From: JBMNGG01 sp050949705
GTDB lineage: Bacteria > Bacillota > Thermosediminibacteria > Thermosediminibacterales > Tepidanaerobacteraceae
Length of the DNA stretch: 64,000 nucleotides
Assembly (NCBI GenBank): GCA_050949705.1
Contig: JBMNGG010000003.1
Location: forward strand, 62,001 to 126,000
Direction: 5' to 3'
Positions 9,121-18,263 of this stretch are shown here, one piece after another. The notes beneath the pieces are model-generated. The model had not been told where the DNA came from. It made no database searches and saw only the letters and a program-made list of their open reading frames with translations. Both the position numbers and the translations under genes were made by a program. Within the stretch, counting starts at the first letter, position 1. Each line of letters begins with the position of its first letter.

Positions 9121-9957
9121 ATGAAGAAAAGGCTGGTTGCTGTAATACTCCTTTGCATAATTGTCCTTGCGGGAGTTTGTTATTTTTTCAGACCTATATC
9201 TATCGTTGCTTTTAAGTTAAAGGGGTTCAATTCATTAGTTACATCTCGTTTTATTATTCTTTTCAAACCAGAAAGTAAAAATGATATACCAGCAGTGTTA
9301 AGTGCTGCCAATAGGGCCTATGACATTGTTGGTGAAGATTTTGATTATTACCCCGAAAATAAGATACCAATTGTAGTATTTCCTGATAGGCTCAGTCTGC
9401 AATCTGCTTTTAATTGGCCTAAAGATGAGAATACTCAAGGTGTTTACTATCGGGGTATTATATTTGTCCAATCCCCTGGAGCCTGGATTAAGGAAAATGA
9501 AGACACGGAGAAAATATTTTTCCAGAAAGGTCCCATGGTCCATGAGTATACCCATCTTGTAGTTGATAAGCTGACTGGTGGTAATTATCCTCGATGGTTC
9601 ACAGAAGGTGTAGCTCAATATGAAGAAAAAAGGGTTACAGGTTACACACTGGAGGAAGATTTTGAAATCGATGAGAGTGTTACTTATTCTTATGAAGATA
9701 TATTATATAGATTCGATCAACTGCCGGATGTGACCAAGGCTTATCTTGATGCTTTAGAGATGACAACTTTCTTAGCAGGTGATGATGGTATCAACGAGCT
9801 TAAAAATATAATGATGCTCCTTAAAAAGGGCGATTCAGCCAATAGAATCTTTCTTCAAAGTGCTGCTCAGTTTACACTTGAAGGAAAATCCCGACTTGTG
9901 ACGAATATAAATACTAATGGAGGTGGTATTTTTGGACAAGAAGATATTGGTGGTTGA
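9121..9957 (+). CDS. Membrane-anchored gluzincin metallopeptidase (peptidase MA-like)
   Basis: A 278-residue protein with one N-terminal membrane segment (about residues 5-22) and an extracytoplasmic zinc peptidase domain. The zinc site reads HEYTHLVVDKL (HExxH) and, 20 residues on, WFTEGVAQYEE with the third ligand Glu, the pattern of the peptidase MA / gluzincin group. I choose the ATG at 9121, 5 bp after a GGAGGT; the ATG at 9118 is too close to it and the GTG at 9070 has no ribosome site. The 3' end overlaps walR by 26 bp, so it is the first gene of the walRK operon. A role in cell-wall or surface protein turnover is inferred from this context, not shown. Confidence 0.75.
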   Translation: MKKRLVAVILLCIIVLAGVCYFFRPISIVAFKLKGFNSLVTSRFIILFKPESKNDIPAVLSAANRAYDIVGEDFDYYPENKIPIVVFPDRLSLQSAFNWPKDENTQGVYYRGIIFVQSPGAWIKENEDTEKIFFQKGPMVHEYTHLVVDKLTGGNYPRWFTEGVAQYEEKRVTGYTLEEDFEIDESVTYSYEDILYRFDQLPDVTKAYLDALEMTTFLAGDDGINELKNIMMLLKKGDSANRIFLQSAAQFTLEGKSRLVTNINTNGGGIFGQEDIGG

Positions 9958-10624
9958 TGACGAAAAACCTATAGTGGATATTTTAAAATACAACCTTTCC
10001 AAAGAAGGATATAATGTTCTGGTTGCTTATGACGGTGATGAGGCAATTAATATAGCTTTAAAGGAAAACCCAGACTTGATACTTCTTGATATCATGCTGC
10101 CAAAACAGGATGGTTTTTCTGTGTGTAAAACGCTCCGGGAAAAGATAACGAGTCCTATTATTATGCTTACAGCCAGAGGCGAAGAAGTTGATAAGGTATT
10201 AGGCCTTGAATTAGGTGCCGATGACTATATTACTAAACCATTTAGCATGAGAGAACTAATGGCGCGAGTGAAAGCGAACTTGAGACGAATTGTGTTTTCC
10301 GGTTCCGGAGATGATGATGGAGACATTGTTAGGTTAGGTGACTTAGAGCTGGACTTTAAAAGCTATGTTGTAAGGAAAAAAGGTGAACCATTAGAGCTAA
10401 CTTTTCGAGAGTATGAACTTATTAAGTTTCTTGCCACACAAGCTGGTCAGGTCTTTACAAGGGAAAAACTTTTGGAAGAAGTATGGGGTTATGAATACTA
10501 TGGAGATATTCGAACCGTAGATGTAACTGTACGGCGACTTAGGGAAAAGGTGGAAGATGATCCTGCTAACCCAGTGTATATTTTGACTAAACGAGGTGTG
10601 GGTTACTACTTTAAGAAACAATAG
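9932..10624 (+). CDS. walR: Two-component response regulator WalR (OmpR family)
   Basis: A 230-residue OmpR-type regulator. The receiver domain has the acidic pair VVDDEKP, phosphoacceptor Asp53 (LILLDIMLP), conserved Thr (MLTAR) and Lys (DDYITKPF); the C-terminus is a winged-helix DNA-binding domain ending in VWGYEYYGDIRTVDVTVRRL and TKRGVGYYF. I prefer the TTG at 9932, 8 bp after GGAGG, over the ATG at 9917, which would overlie that ribosome site. The neighbours (WalK, YycH, YycI, HtrA, RlmH) and two nearby WalR boxes make this the essential cell-wall regulator WalR/YycF rather than PhoP, which has a similar sequence. Confidence 0.88.
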   Translation: MDKKILVVDDEKPIVDILKYNLSKEGYNVLVAYDGDEAINIALKENPDLILLDIMLPKQDGFSVCKTLREKITSPIIMLTARGEEVDKVLGLELGADDYITKPFSMRELMARVKANLRRIVFSGSGDDDGDIVRLGDLELDFKSYVVRKKGEPLELTFREYELIKFLATQAGQVFTREKLLEEVWGYEYYGDIRTVDVTVRRLREKVEDDPANPVYILTKRGVGYYFKKQ

Positions 10625-10634
10625 GTGGTGTCGA

Positions 10635-12395
10635 ATGTTTAAAAGTATCCAGTGGAAACTGGTTGTTATATATATTATGCTTATATTACTGGCAATGGAA
10701 GTGGTAGGAGTATTTTTAGTCCAGTCCCTGGAGAAATACCATTTCGATACTCTTTCCAATACATTGGACGGAAAAGCTCAGTTGATATCCAGTTATATAG
10801 AAAGGCATATGAGTCCTGTTCCCAGGCCTCAAGAGATAAATGATGTAATTATGGGCTTTAGCTATGAAATGGCTATTGCTGTTTTAGATGAGTCAGGCAG
10901 CATTATTACGTCTACAGATGACACTAGATATCAAAGAGGATTAAAACTTCTTACTCCAGAAATTACACAAGCTACTTTTGGGACTACTACAAAAGATACG
11001 AGAATAGATTCTAATAGCAAAATCCCTTATATGTATTATGCTTACCCTATAAAAGACAATGAAAAAGTAGTTGGTATCATTTACTTGATATCATCAATCG
11101 AGAGCATTTATGATACTATAGCAGAAACGAAAACTATTATATTTATGGCTACACTTTTAGGTCTTATTGTGACTGGGATATTGGGTTACGCCCTTTCAAG
11201 AACAATTACAGGTCCAATTCAGGAAGTAACCAAAAGGGCAGCTTCAATGGCTCAAGGGGATTTTGATCAACAAATCCAGGTCAAATCCGATGATGAAATA
11301 GGCAAATTGACAAAGATGTTTAATTTTTTAACAACGCGTCTTAAAGATACTATGGAAGAGATTTCTGATGAAAAGGAAAAAATGGAGGCTATACTCATCA
11401 ACATGGCAGATGGCGTCATTGCTTTAAATGATGAGGGTCAAGTCATACATATAAATCCTGTTGCTCGTCAGATGCTTTCTCTTGAGGATGATATTACAGG
11501 CAAAGATTTTTCTTTTGAACTGAAAAAGCTTTTAAATATAAATATGAAACAGCTGTTGGATAACGACTTTAACAAAAGTGAGACACTTATTAAAACAAAT
11601 GATGCAATAATAAAATCAATATATGCTCCACTTACTCGTGAAAATCGGATAGTAGGTCATATTTTAGTCTTGCAAGATATAACGAAGCATCATCGTCTGG
11701 AGACAATGAGAAAAGAATTTGTTGCAAATGTGTCCCATGAACTTAGAACACCTTTAACTACAATCAAAAGTTATACTGAAACGCTTCTTGATGGTGCTTT
11801 AGGGGATATAGAGATTTCGCGGCAATTTATGGGTGTGGTAAATGCAGAAGCTGACAGGATGACCCGGTTGGTAAATAATCTTTTAGAACTTTCACGCTTA
11901 GATAATAAAGAAACTAGCTGGGCTATGAATCCCATAAATCCGGGAACCATTTTAAAAGATGTTATCAATAAAATGGATGTTAGTATAAAAAAGAAAAAAC
12001 AAATACTTGAGACATATATTGCTGATGATCCTGTAGAGATATTTGCGGATAGAGATAAGATTGAGCAGGTTTTTCAAAATATACTTAGCAATGCTAACAA
12101 ATATACACCTGAAGATGGTAAAATAATAGTACAATTAGAGTGTGCTGATAAAATGGTAAAAATAGCTTTTCAGGATGAAGGTATAGGAATACCCAAAGAG
12201 GATTTACCTCGCATTTTTGAAAGGTTTTATAGAGTTGATAAAACAAGATCCAGAGAAATGGGAGGTACGGGTTTGGGTCTATCTATTGCCCATGAAATAG
12301 TAAAGGCACACAATGGTAATATTACTATTGATAGTGAACCTGGTCAAGGAACCTGTGTAACAATCCAGATTCCAGCGATATCATCTTCAGTCTAA
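10635..12395 (+). CDS. walK: Sensor histidine kinase WalK
   Basis: A 586-residue membrane kinase. Order of parts: first membrane helix (about 8-28), extracytoplasmic sensor region (about 30-165), second helix (about 167-188, ending SRTITGP), HAMP linker, PAS domain (IEMMADGVIALND-like region near 258), HisKA with phosphoacceptor His368 (VSHELRTPL), and HATPase_c with N box (NILSNANKYTP), DEGIGIP and GTGLGLSI. This HAMP-PAS layout is that of WalK. Start at the ATG at 10635 after AGGTGGTG; an earlier in-frame ATG at 10596 lies inside walR. The WalR box after this gene lies before the next gene, so WalK and its downstream partners may have separate transcription inputs. Confidence 0.88.
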   Translation: MFKSIQWKLVVIYIMLILLAMEVVGVFLVQSLEKYHFDTLSNTLDGKAQLISSYIERHMSPVPRPQEINDVIMGFSYEMAIAVLDESGSIITSTDDTRYQRGLKLLTPEITQATFGTTTKDTRIDSNSKIPYMYYAYPIKDNEKVVGIIYLISSIESIYDTIAETKTIIFMATLLGLIVTGILGYALSRTITGPIQEVTKRAASMAQGDFDQQIQVKSDDEIGKLTKMFNFLTTRLKDTMEEISDEKEKMEAILINMADGVIALNDEGQVIHINPVARQMLSLEDDITGKDFSFELKKLLNINMKQLLDNDFNKSETLIKTNDAIIKSIYAPLTRENRIVGHILVLQDITKHHRLETMRKEFVANVSHELRTPLTTIKSYTETLLDGALGDIEISRQFMGVVNAEADRMTRLVNNLLELSRLDNKETSWAMNPINPGTILKDVINKMDVSIKKKKQILETYIADDPVEIFADRDKIEQVFQNILSNANKYTPEDGKIIVQLECADKMVKIAFQDEGIGIPKEDLPRIFERFYRVDKTRSREMGGTGLGLSIAHEIVKAHNGNITIDSEPGQGTCVTIQIPAISSSV

Positions 12396-12425
12396 ATGAT
12401 AAATGTAATTTGTTTTTAACCATGT

Positions 12426-12442
12426 TGTAATAATGCTGTAAT
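12426..12442 (+). promoter_or_regulatory. WalR binding box upstream of the small secreted protein gene
   Basis: TGTAAT-AATGC-TGTAAT is a full match to TGTWAH-N5-TGTWAH. It lies in the 134-bp gap after walK and 87 bp before the gene at 12530. It implies that the secreted protein and the yycH/yycI-like genes behind it form a WalR-controlled unit. Confidence 0.7.
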
Positions 12443-12529
12443 ATTTTTGATTTAAACTTAAGTAAGATAGACAGATAAGGCAATGAGAGAATCGGTATAA
12501 ATGTTTTTATTCCAGAAAGGGAGATATTT

Positions 12530-12940
12530 ATGAGGAAAATCGCGACAGCCTTAATAATAGCCGTAGCCATGTTAACGCTTTTTTCTCCCTCGGTTATAGC
12601 AGGTGAAAAGAACTTTCTTAAATTATCTGAACCGAAGGACAGCTTTATCACTTCTTCTGATAAAGTCCTAGTTACTGGTGAAACCGTGCCAAACACGAGT
12701 ATTACAGTTCTGGTAAATGGACGAAAAGCAGGAGAAGCTTATTCCGTGGGGGCGGCAGGCATTTTTTTAACACAGGTACCCATTTCGTCAAAAGAGAGTA
12801 TTATTACCGTCAAGGCGTCATTTCCCTCTGGCGATACCGAAACTGCTTCACGCAAGGTATATCAATTAAATAATGAGTCTGAATTACCCGAACTCGGTTC
12901 CCTCATTAAAGCCCTTAGAACATTTCTTATCTTAAAGTAA
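12530..12940 (+). CDS. Small secreted protein with Ig-like fold, putative WalR target
   Basis: A 136-residue protein with a clear signal peptide (MRKIATALIIAVAMLTLF, cleavage likely after a VIAG/A-type site near residue 24). The mature part reads like a bacterial Ig-like or glucodextranase-B-type beta sandwich: LSEPKDSFITSSDKVLVTGETVPNTSITVLVNG spread over residues ~32-65, with a matching second half of alternating hydrophobic strands. It starts 16 bp after a GGGAG ribosome site. The WalR box 87 bp upstream and the yycH-like gene 14 bp downstream place it in the cell-wall regulon. Function is unknown; a wall-binding or envelope-sensing accessory is my inference. Confidence 0.7.
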   Translation: MRKIATALIIAVAMLTLFSPSVIAGEKNFLKLSEPKDSFITSSDKVLVTGETVPNTSITVLVNGRKAGEAYSVGAAGIFLTQVPISSKESIITVKASFPSGDTETASRKVYQLNNESELPELGSLIKALRTFLILK

Positions 12941-12954
12941 AAGGCGGTGCTGCC

Positions 12955-14226
12955 ATGTCAAAGGATTCTATCCTGGGATGGACTCTTATTTTGCTGGTGG
13001 GCATTAGCCTTTTTCTTTCTTTTAACATCTGGTCCCGGGTTCCCGGGTATATTTCCGTTACAAAAATAAATCAAGAAGAAAATAAAATAGATCCATCTAC
13101 TGTGCTAAGTCCTAGAAAGATTCAGGTTTATATGGGCAACTCCCTAAATACCATAATAAAAGGCTCGTCGCCTTTATATGAAAGGACATGGGACTTTGCC
13201 AAAAGCCTTTTAACAGCACAGTGGACTATTAGCCCTGAACCCAGTGAAGCTATAAAGCGAGAGAGTTTTAGACATAAAAAGGGATTAGAACTATTTTTTC
13301 CAACACCTTTACCAATGTCCTTTGTTAAACAGTTTCTCAATATAAGCACAGGAGATATATCACATATTGACGAAAGATTAATTGATTCGGTGGTGCTTAT
13401 TGATGATGAAGGCCTTCAGGGCTATTTAGTAGATAGTGACGGTCTTTTTTATAGTATGGGCAAAAGTGAAAGTGCAGAGAAACTAAACAGCATTGTTAGA
13501 GAAATAAGCAATTCAAATCCACCCTTGTATGCCAGTTTGACAGCTGATGTTAACCTCAAGATTCCGGGAGGAGTTTATGTTTCCTTGTTATCTTACGAAT
13601 TGCCGGTTTATTCTTTGAAAACTCAACCTGTTTCTGAGGAACGATTAGCCTCAAACTTTTTTACGGACTTTTCAGTAACCCGTAGAATTCAAGAAAGGGA
13701 CGGGACTGTTATATATACTGATGGTACACAAGGTCTTAGGATATATAAAAATGGCGCAATAGAATACAATCTGCCGGGTTCAAGAGAACAGCGAAAAGGT
13801 TTAAGCATGTATGATGCTTTTAAGACAGCAATAGACTTTGTCAATTCCCATGGCGGTTGGGATGAAAATGTGTATCTTGATTCTTATACTAAAGATATAA
13901 GTCAGACTATGACTAAGTATACATTTAACTTTAAAATTCGGGTCAATGGATTAACTTTGACTAATGCAGATGATTATCTGAATGTAACAGTAGAAGGAAA
14001 CCAGGTAAAAAATTATTATAGGAATGTATCTATTTCGACCAAACAGGAAGGCCTAATGGAACTTATGCCACCTATTGAGGCCTTGAACACCGCTGTTTCT
14101 ACGAAAAATATAAAAGTTTTGGATGATATATACCCTGGATATATAATACAAGATGAAAAACTAATACCTGTATGGATTATTAAAACATCGGGGATGGAAG
14201 TAGTCATACAAGATCTTCCGGAGTGA
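12955..14226 (+). CDS. YycH-like WalK regulatory protein
   Basis: A 423-residue protein with a single N-terminal membrane helix (about residues 9-25) and a long extracytoplasmic domain. Length, topology and position directly after walRK and directly before a YycI-like gene match YycH (WalH), which binds WalK at the membrane and tunes its activity in bacilli. Sequence similarity is not strong enough by eye to be certain, and clostridial versions are divergent. The stop overlaps the GTG at 14223 by 4 bp. Confidence 0.72.
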   Translation: MSKDSILGWTLILLVGISLFLSFNIWSRVPGYISVTKINQEENKIDPSTVLSPRKIQVYMGNSLNTIIKGSSPLYERTWDFAKSLLTAQWTISPEPSEAIKRESFRHKKGLELFFPTPLPMSFVKQFLNISTGDISHIDERLIDSVVLIDDEGLQGYLVDSDGLFYSMGKSESAEKLNSIVREISNSNPPLYASLTADVNLKIPGGVYVSLLSYELPVYSLKTQPVSEERLASNFFTDFSVTRRIQERDGTVIYTDGTQGLRIYKNGAIEYNLPGSREQRKGLSMYDAFKTAIDFVNSHGGWDENVYLDSYTKDISQTMTKYTFNFKIRVNGLTLTNADDYLNVTVEGNQVKNYYRNVSISTKQEGLMELMPPIEALNTAVSTKNIKVLDDIYPGYIIQDEKLIPVWIIKTSGMEVVIQDLPE

Positions 14227-14231
14227 TTAAT

Positions 14232-15086
14232 TTGGATTGGAAAAAGGCAATTACGATTCTAATAGCGTCATTTGTAGTCCTAAATATATTTATGGTGCTA
14301 AATTTATGGTTTAGAGAAAGGCCTGTAGTTGAATTTGCACTTACTTCGACTCAACAGTCTGAAATAGAAGAAGTACTTAAACAGAGAGGTGTCATTTTAC
14401 AGGAAAACATACCTAAAGAAGGCGAGGCACAAGCCCTGCTGGAAATGAGTTTTAGACATATAGACGAAAAGAAGATTGTGGAAGGCTTCTTTGGTAAAGA
14501 TGCAGTAACTGATATTACACAAACGGAAAATGGGAGAAGTTATGTATATGGCCACTATCAGCTTATTATTACTGACAATGGTTTTATTACATTTCTTAAC
14601 AATGGAGATCAAATACTCTGGCCAAATCTAACTAGGGAACAAGCAGAAAAAGAAGCTGTAAACTTTATGAAAAGCCATGGAGATATACCTGAACAAGCAG
14701 TACTTGATAAAGTTACCTATGATGAGCAAAGTAATGGTTATTTATTGGAATTTATTCGTTATTATGATGATTATTATTTATATAATAGTTATATTACCAT
14801 GCTTGTTACACCTTCTGGAGTCAAGACATATTACCAGTGTTGGCTTGAACCTTTAGGTTATGTAGGCAAAAAAAGAGGTGTTATTTCCCCGCTTACGGCA
14901 ATACTAAGAGTTATTACCGAAATTGAGACCGAACATTATCCAATAGTGATAACGGGCTTAGAACAAGGTTATAATTCAAAGCTCTATAATGCAGACCGTT
15001 GGCAGGCAGCCCCTGTATGGAAAATTGAAATAAACGATAGTGATACATTTTTTGTAAATGCATATACAGGAGAAATGGAATGGTAG
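14232..15086 (+). CDS. YycI-like WalK regulatory protein
   Basis: A 284-residue protein with one N-terminal membrane helix (about residues 7-26) and an extracytoplasmic domain. The N-terminus MDWKKAITILIASFVVLNIF closely resembles YycI (WalI), which starts with MDW and a single helix. I choose the TTG at 14232, 8 bp after GGAG, instead of the GTG at 14223, whose upstream region has no ribosome site. The C-terminal part (PVWKIEINDSDTFFVNAYTGEMEW) is a PepSY-like strand pattern seen in YycI. No walJ (YycJ metallo-hydrolase) follows. Confidence 0.78.
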   Translation: MDWKKAITILIASFVVLNIFMVLNLWFRERPVVEFALTSTQQSEIEEVLKQRGVILQENIPKEGEAQALLEMSFRHIDEKKIVEGFFGKDAVTDITQTENGRSYVYGHYQLIITDNGFITFLNNGDQILWPNLTREQAEKEAVNFMKSHGDIPEQAVLDKVTYDEQSNGYLLEFIRYYDDYYLYNSYITMLVTPSGVKTYYQCWLEPLGYVGKKRGVISPLTAILRVITEIETEHYPIVITGLEQGYNSKLYNADRWQAAPVWKIEINDSDTFFVNAYTGEMEW

Positions 15087-15136
15087 GCCAAGTTGTCCGA
15101 TTTGAAAGATATGCTTGTTTAAAAGTAAATAATTGA

Positions 15137-15199
15137 TATTTTCCCCTTGTAGTGGACAGGTAAATAGTAGAACTGTTTTTTGCAAGGGGATATTTTTTG
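15137..15199 (+). terminator. Probable terminator of the wal operon
   Basis: CCCCTTG (15143-15149) pairs with CAAGGGG (15183-15189), with flanking A/T pairing and a T-run after the second arm. The 33-base loop is long and contains a small ACAG/CTGT pairing. The remainder of 15087-15405 is AT-rich, with a repeated ATGGAACTAAAAA near 15316-15345, and shows no gene. Confidence 0.5.
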
Positions 15200-15405
15200 T
15201 ATTTTCTCTTGGAATGGGAAAATCTATCGAAATATTTCCTGGGAAATAAAAATAAAATAATATAATGTCGATTAACTATAGAAAAGCTACATTATGGCAG
15301 GAATTATTCATTTGAATATGGAACTAAAAATATGGAACTAAAAAAGGATAAAAATCACCTAGTGAGGGGATTTTATATAAAAATATTGCCATTAGGAGGG
15401 TTACT

Positions 15406-16551
15406 ATGGTATCAAAAATATATTTTGCTGATGCTCGGGTTAAAGGATATGACTATAAGTACAGTTTTGTAGCCAAGTTTGAGCAGATCTTAAATATGAT
15501 TGATTTTAAAGAATTTATTAGGGACAAGGACTATGTTGCTGTCAAAACCCACTTTGGCTCTTACGGAGCTCATCGCATAGTGCGCCCCATTTTTCTAAAA
15601 AAAGTAGTGGATAAGGTTAAAGAAGTGGGCGGTATGCCCTTTGTTACAGATACAGTTAGAATACCAGGGCTTGAATACCTGGATGTTGCCAATATGGAAG
15701 GTATTAACCATCTTTCGGTGGGAGCTCCTGTTATCCTGGCTGATGGCATTTTTGGAAGGGATCATGTCAGGGTAAAAAGCGGCCCTTATTTAAAGGATGT
15801 GGGAGTTGCTTCAAGCATTTACTATGCGCCGGCTATGATTGTAGTTTCACATAGTAAAGGACATATAGGGTCAGGATATGGCGGTGCAATCAAGAACCTT
15901 GGTATGGGTGGAATAAGTTGCAAGAACCACTGTGGGGAAGCTGAGAGAGGGAAAATACACTTTGAAGAAAACAAACATCTCGAATGGATAGATGCGAAAT
16001 GTATCCGATGCGGCCAATGCATTGATGTATGTCCCCATGATGCTATGAAATTGGTGGATGATAGTATAGTTATAGATAAATCAATATGCGTAAAATGTGC
16101 CCGTTGTTCTCGGGTGTGTGAAGTTAAGGCCCTCGTAGTGCCCATATCAGAGGAAAGTTTTCAAGCAAGTCTGGCTGAATCTGCAGCTGCTGTTGTTTCG
16201 ACCTTTGAGAAAGGAAGAATATTATACATAAACTTTATTACAGAAGTGCAGCCTGAATGTGACTGTATGCCTATGGCCGATACTCCACTGGTCCAGGACC
16301 AAGGTGTAATGGTGTCTTTTGATCCAGTTGCCATTGACCAAGCAAGCCTCGATATAATAAATAGTGCAGAACCCCTTGCACAGTCAAAATCAGCGGATAA
16401 AAAAGTGAAAAAAGGTGATAATATACTAAAGGCCGTGACCGGCAAGGATGCACAACTTCACATTGATGCAGCTTATAATATAGGAATGGGAAGCAAAGAC
16501 TATGAGTTGATTACTATTGATGAAAAAGATACAAAAGAAGAGGAACAATAG
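15406..16551 (+). CDS. DUF362 family protein with two 4Fe-4S clusters
   Basis: A 381-residue cytoplasmic protein with an N-terminal DUF362 domain (about 1-185) and a ferredoxin-type insert with two Cys motifs, CIRCGQCIDVCPHD and CVKCARCSRVCEVKA (about residues 198-245), each the CxxCxxCxxxC(P) signature of a 4Fe-4S cluster. The C-terminal part continues DUF362. AGGAGG lies 6 bp before the ATG. Such proteins are common in anaerobes as electron-transfer proteins of unknown partner. It stands between the wal operon and htrA where walJ is often found in bacilli; nothing ties it to cell-wall control besides position. Confidence 0.82.
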   Translation: MVSKIYFADARVKGYDYKYSFVAKFEQILNMIDFKEFIRDKDYVAVKTHFGSYGAHRIVRPIFLKKVVDKVKEVGGMPFVTDTVRIPGLEYLDVANMEGINHLSVGAPVILADGIFGRDHVRVKSGPYLKDVGVASSIYYAPAMIVVSHSKGHIGSGYGGAIKNLGMGGISCKNHCGEAERGKIHFEENKHLEWIDAKCIRCGQCIDVCPHDAMKLVDDSIVIDKSICVKCARCSRVCEVKALVVPISEESFQASLAESAAAVVSTFEKGRILYINFITEVQPECDCMPMADTPLVQDQGVMVSFDPVAIDQASLDIINSAEPLAQSKSADKKVKKGDNILKAVTGKDAQLHIDAAYNIGMGSKDYELITIDEKDTKEEEQ

Positions 16552-16603
16552 CAAAAATTAATTCGGTCAGGGTCAAATAATCCATCAAGGGCAGGTGCAT
16601 TTT

Positions 16604-17737
16604 ATGGAAAAGGGCAATAAACGATGGCCCTGGCCGGATATAAGAAAAATATTATTGGTAGCTGTATTAAGTTCTCTAATTGGAGCACTTGCAGCTACCT
16701 TTATTACTACATCTATACTTTATGGTAGACAGGAATCTCAGGTTCAAGAAAAGCTTAATCCAGAGCAAAAACCGGCAGCCCCGGAAACATCACAAAAACA
16801 GGAGCCAATTATTCCAGTTATAGCTCGCGAGGTAACTCCCACAGTTGTAGGCATTGCTACGATTCAAGTGGATTATAACTATTTCTATAAGCCCGTTGAG
16901 ACAGAAGCAGTAGGTTCCGGTGTAATAGTGGATAGATCAGGATATATAATTACTAATGACCATGTGGTAGGTAATGCTGACCAAATAACGGTATTTCTCT
17001 CTGACGGACGTAAATATGAAGCAGAGAGACTTTATAGTGATCCTACTTTAGATCTTGCAGTGATTAAGATTGATGCTCCAAACCTTATTGCAGCTAAGTT
17101 AGGCGATTCCGACAAGGTGTTAGTTGGGGATTTGGCCGTGGCAATAGGGAATCCCTTGGGACTTACTCTTCAAAGAACCGTTACAGCAGGGATTATAAGT
17201 GCCCTGAACAGAACAGTGGTTGTTAGAGATCAGCGTGGAGAGATTATGATGCAGGACCTTATACAGACCGATGCTTCTATAAATCCTGGAAATAGTGGTG
17301 GGCCTTTGGTAAATGGGCAAGGGGAAATAATAGGCATAAATACCGTTAAGGCTTCACAAGCTGAAGCTATCGGCTTTTCTTTGCCAATAAATATGGCTCG
17401 TCCTATAGTAAAAAGTGTTATAGAAAAAGGAAGATTTGACAAGCCTTATATGGGTATTGAAGGAATAGACAGAGAAATAGCCAAGCTAATGAATCTTGAA
17501 ATTGCAGTGGACAGTGGGATATATGTGTCGGCTGTTGATAGAGGCAGTCCTGCTGATATTGCTGGAATAAAAAAACGGGATATTATTACCCAATTGGCTG
17601 GTAAGAAAGTAGATTCCATGGCAAAATTACGGCAGGTTATGTATAATATTGGTGCTGGTAGAGAAGTGGAAATACAGATTCTCCGAAACGGAAAGAATAT
17701 TACAAAAAAAATAGTCTTGGGCAAAACCCCATCTTAG
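16604..17737 (+). CDS. htrA: Membrane-anchored HtrA/DegP-type serine protease
   Basis: A 377-residue protein with an N-terminal membrane anchor (about residues 13-38), a low-complexity Gln/Pro/Glu linker, a trypsin-like domain and one PDZ domain. The catalytic triad is visible: His120 (TNDHVV), Asp150 (TLDLAVIK) and Ser231 (NPGNSGGP). The PDZ domain includes SPADIAGIKKRDIITQLAGK. Start at ATG 16604 after AGGTG at 6-bp spacing; the GTG at 16595 overlaps that site. HtrA near walRK and rlmH is conserved synteny with bacilli (htrC/yyxA). It degrades or refolds damaged proteins outside the membrane. A hairpin terminator follows at 17915. Confidence 0.88.
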   Translation: MEKGNKRWPWPDIRKILLVAVLSSLIGALAATFITTSILYGRQESQVQEKLNPEQKPAAPETSQKQEPIIPVIAREVTPTVVGIATIQVDYNYFYKPVETEAVGSGVIVDRSGYIITNDHVVGNADQITVFLSDGRKYEAERLYSDPTLDLAVIKIDAPNLIAAKLGDSDKVLVGDLAVAIGNPLGLTLQRTVTAGIISALNRTVVVRDQRGEIMMQDLIQTDASINPGNSGGPLVNGQGEIIGINTVKASQAEAIGFSLPINMARPIVKSVIEKGRFDKPYMGIEGIDREIAKLMNLEIAVDSGIYVSAVDRGSPADIAGIKKRDIITQLAGKKVDSMAKLRQVMYNIGAGREVEIQILRNGKNITKKIVLGKTPS

Positions 17738-17914
17738 TTTAATCCATAAATCTTAAGATGTGAAAGCTATCCCTGTGAAGGTGGTATCAACCGCAAAATA
17801 AAGCCTGTTATTTGTGCCATGCCCACACTAATAACATACATTCGTACCAATTATTTCAAAGTAAATTCATACTGGGCTATCATTCATAGGCATTCGGTGC
17901 TTCGCAATTAATCT

Positions 17915-17957
17915 GAAAAGTTCTTTTATTACTGGTTAATAAAAAGAACTTTTTTTA
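17915..17957 (+). terminator. Rho-independent terminator after htrA
   Basis: AAAGTTCTTTTATTA pairs with TAATAAAAAGAACTTT across a short loop and runs into T7. It lies 178 bp past the htrA stop. The rest of the 526-bp gap 17738-18263 holds a repeat fragment (17991) and the promoter of the next operon (18164), and no ORF I would support. Confidence 0.75.
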
Positions 17958-17990
17958 TGTCATATTATCATCCTCGATAATGAATTTCAT

Positions 17991-18016
17991 GTCATCCTGA
18001 ACTAAGGGAAGGATAT
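17991..18016 (+). repeat. Fragment of an interspersed repeat
   Basis: GTCATCCTGA-ACTAAGGGAAGGAT resembles one arm of the inverted repeat at 29143-29200, whose right arm in reverse complement reads GTCATCCTGAGCGAAGCGAA. Short repeats of this form recur in many clostridial genomes. This copy has only one recognisable arm. Confidence 0.5.
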
Positions 18017-18163
18017 TTCGCCAGATTCTCCGCTAGGTCCGGAACAAACAACCTTTTGAACCACCATCAGATAAATGAATACATTTCAGAGGAGTTTATA
18101 AACCCAGGATTGTTTTGAATATAACAGCATTTCATCCGTTATGTAGTAGTTATAAAAAGGAAG

Positions 18164-18192
18164 TTGACAAAATTCCTATTACGCTTTATCAT
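18164..18192 (+). promoter_or_regulatory. Sigma-A promoter of the amino acid ABC operon
   Basis: TTGACA at 18164-18169, a 17-bp spacer, and TATCAT at 18187-18192. It lies 72 bp before the binding-protein start. Confidence 0.75.
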
Positions 18193-18263
18193 AGTAAAGT
18201 AGTAAAGTATAAAAGTATAATTTTAAAACATGAAAAAAAGATGTGTAAGGGAGAGGTTTTAAA

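Noticed and set aside
9932..12395. PhoP/PhoR phosphate system
   Set aside because: The proteins look alike, but there are no phosphate transport genes, and YycH/YycI-like, HtrA and RlmH neighbours plus WalR boxes favour WalRK.
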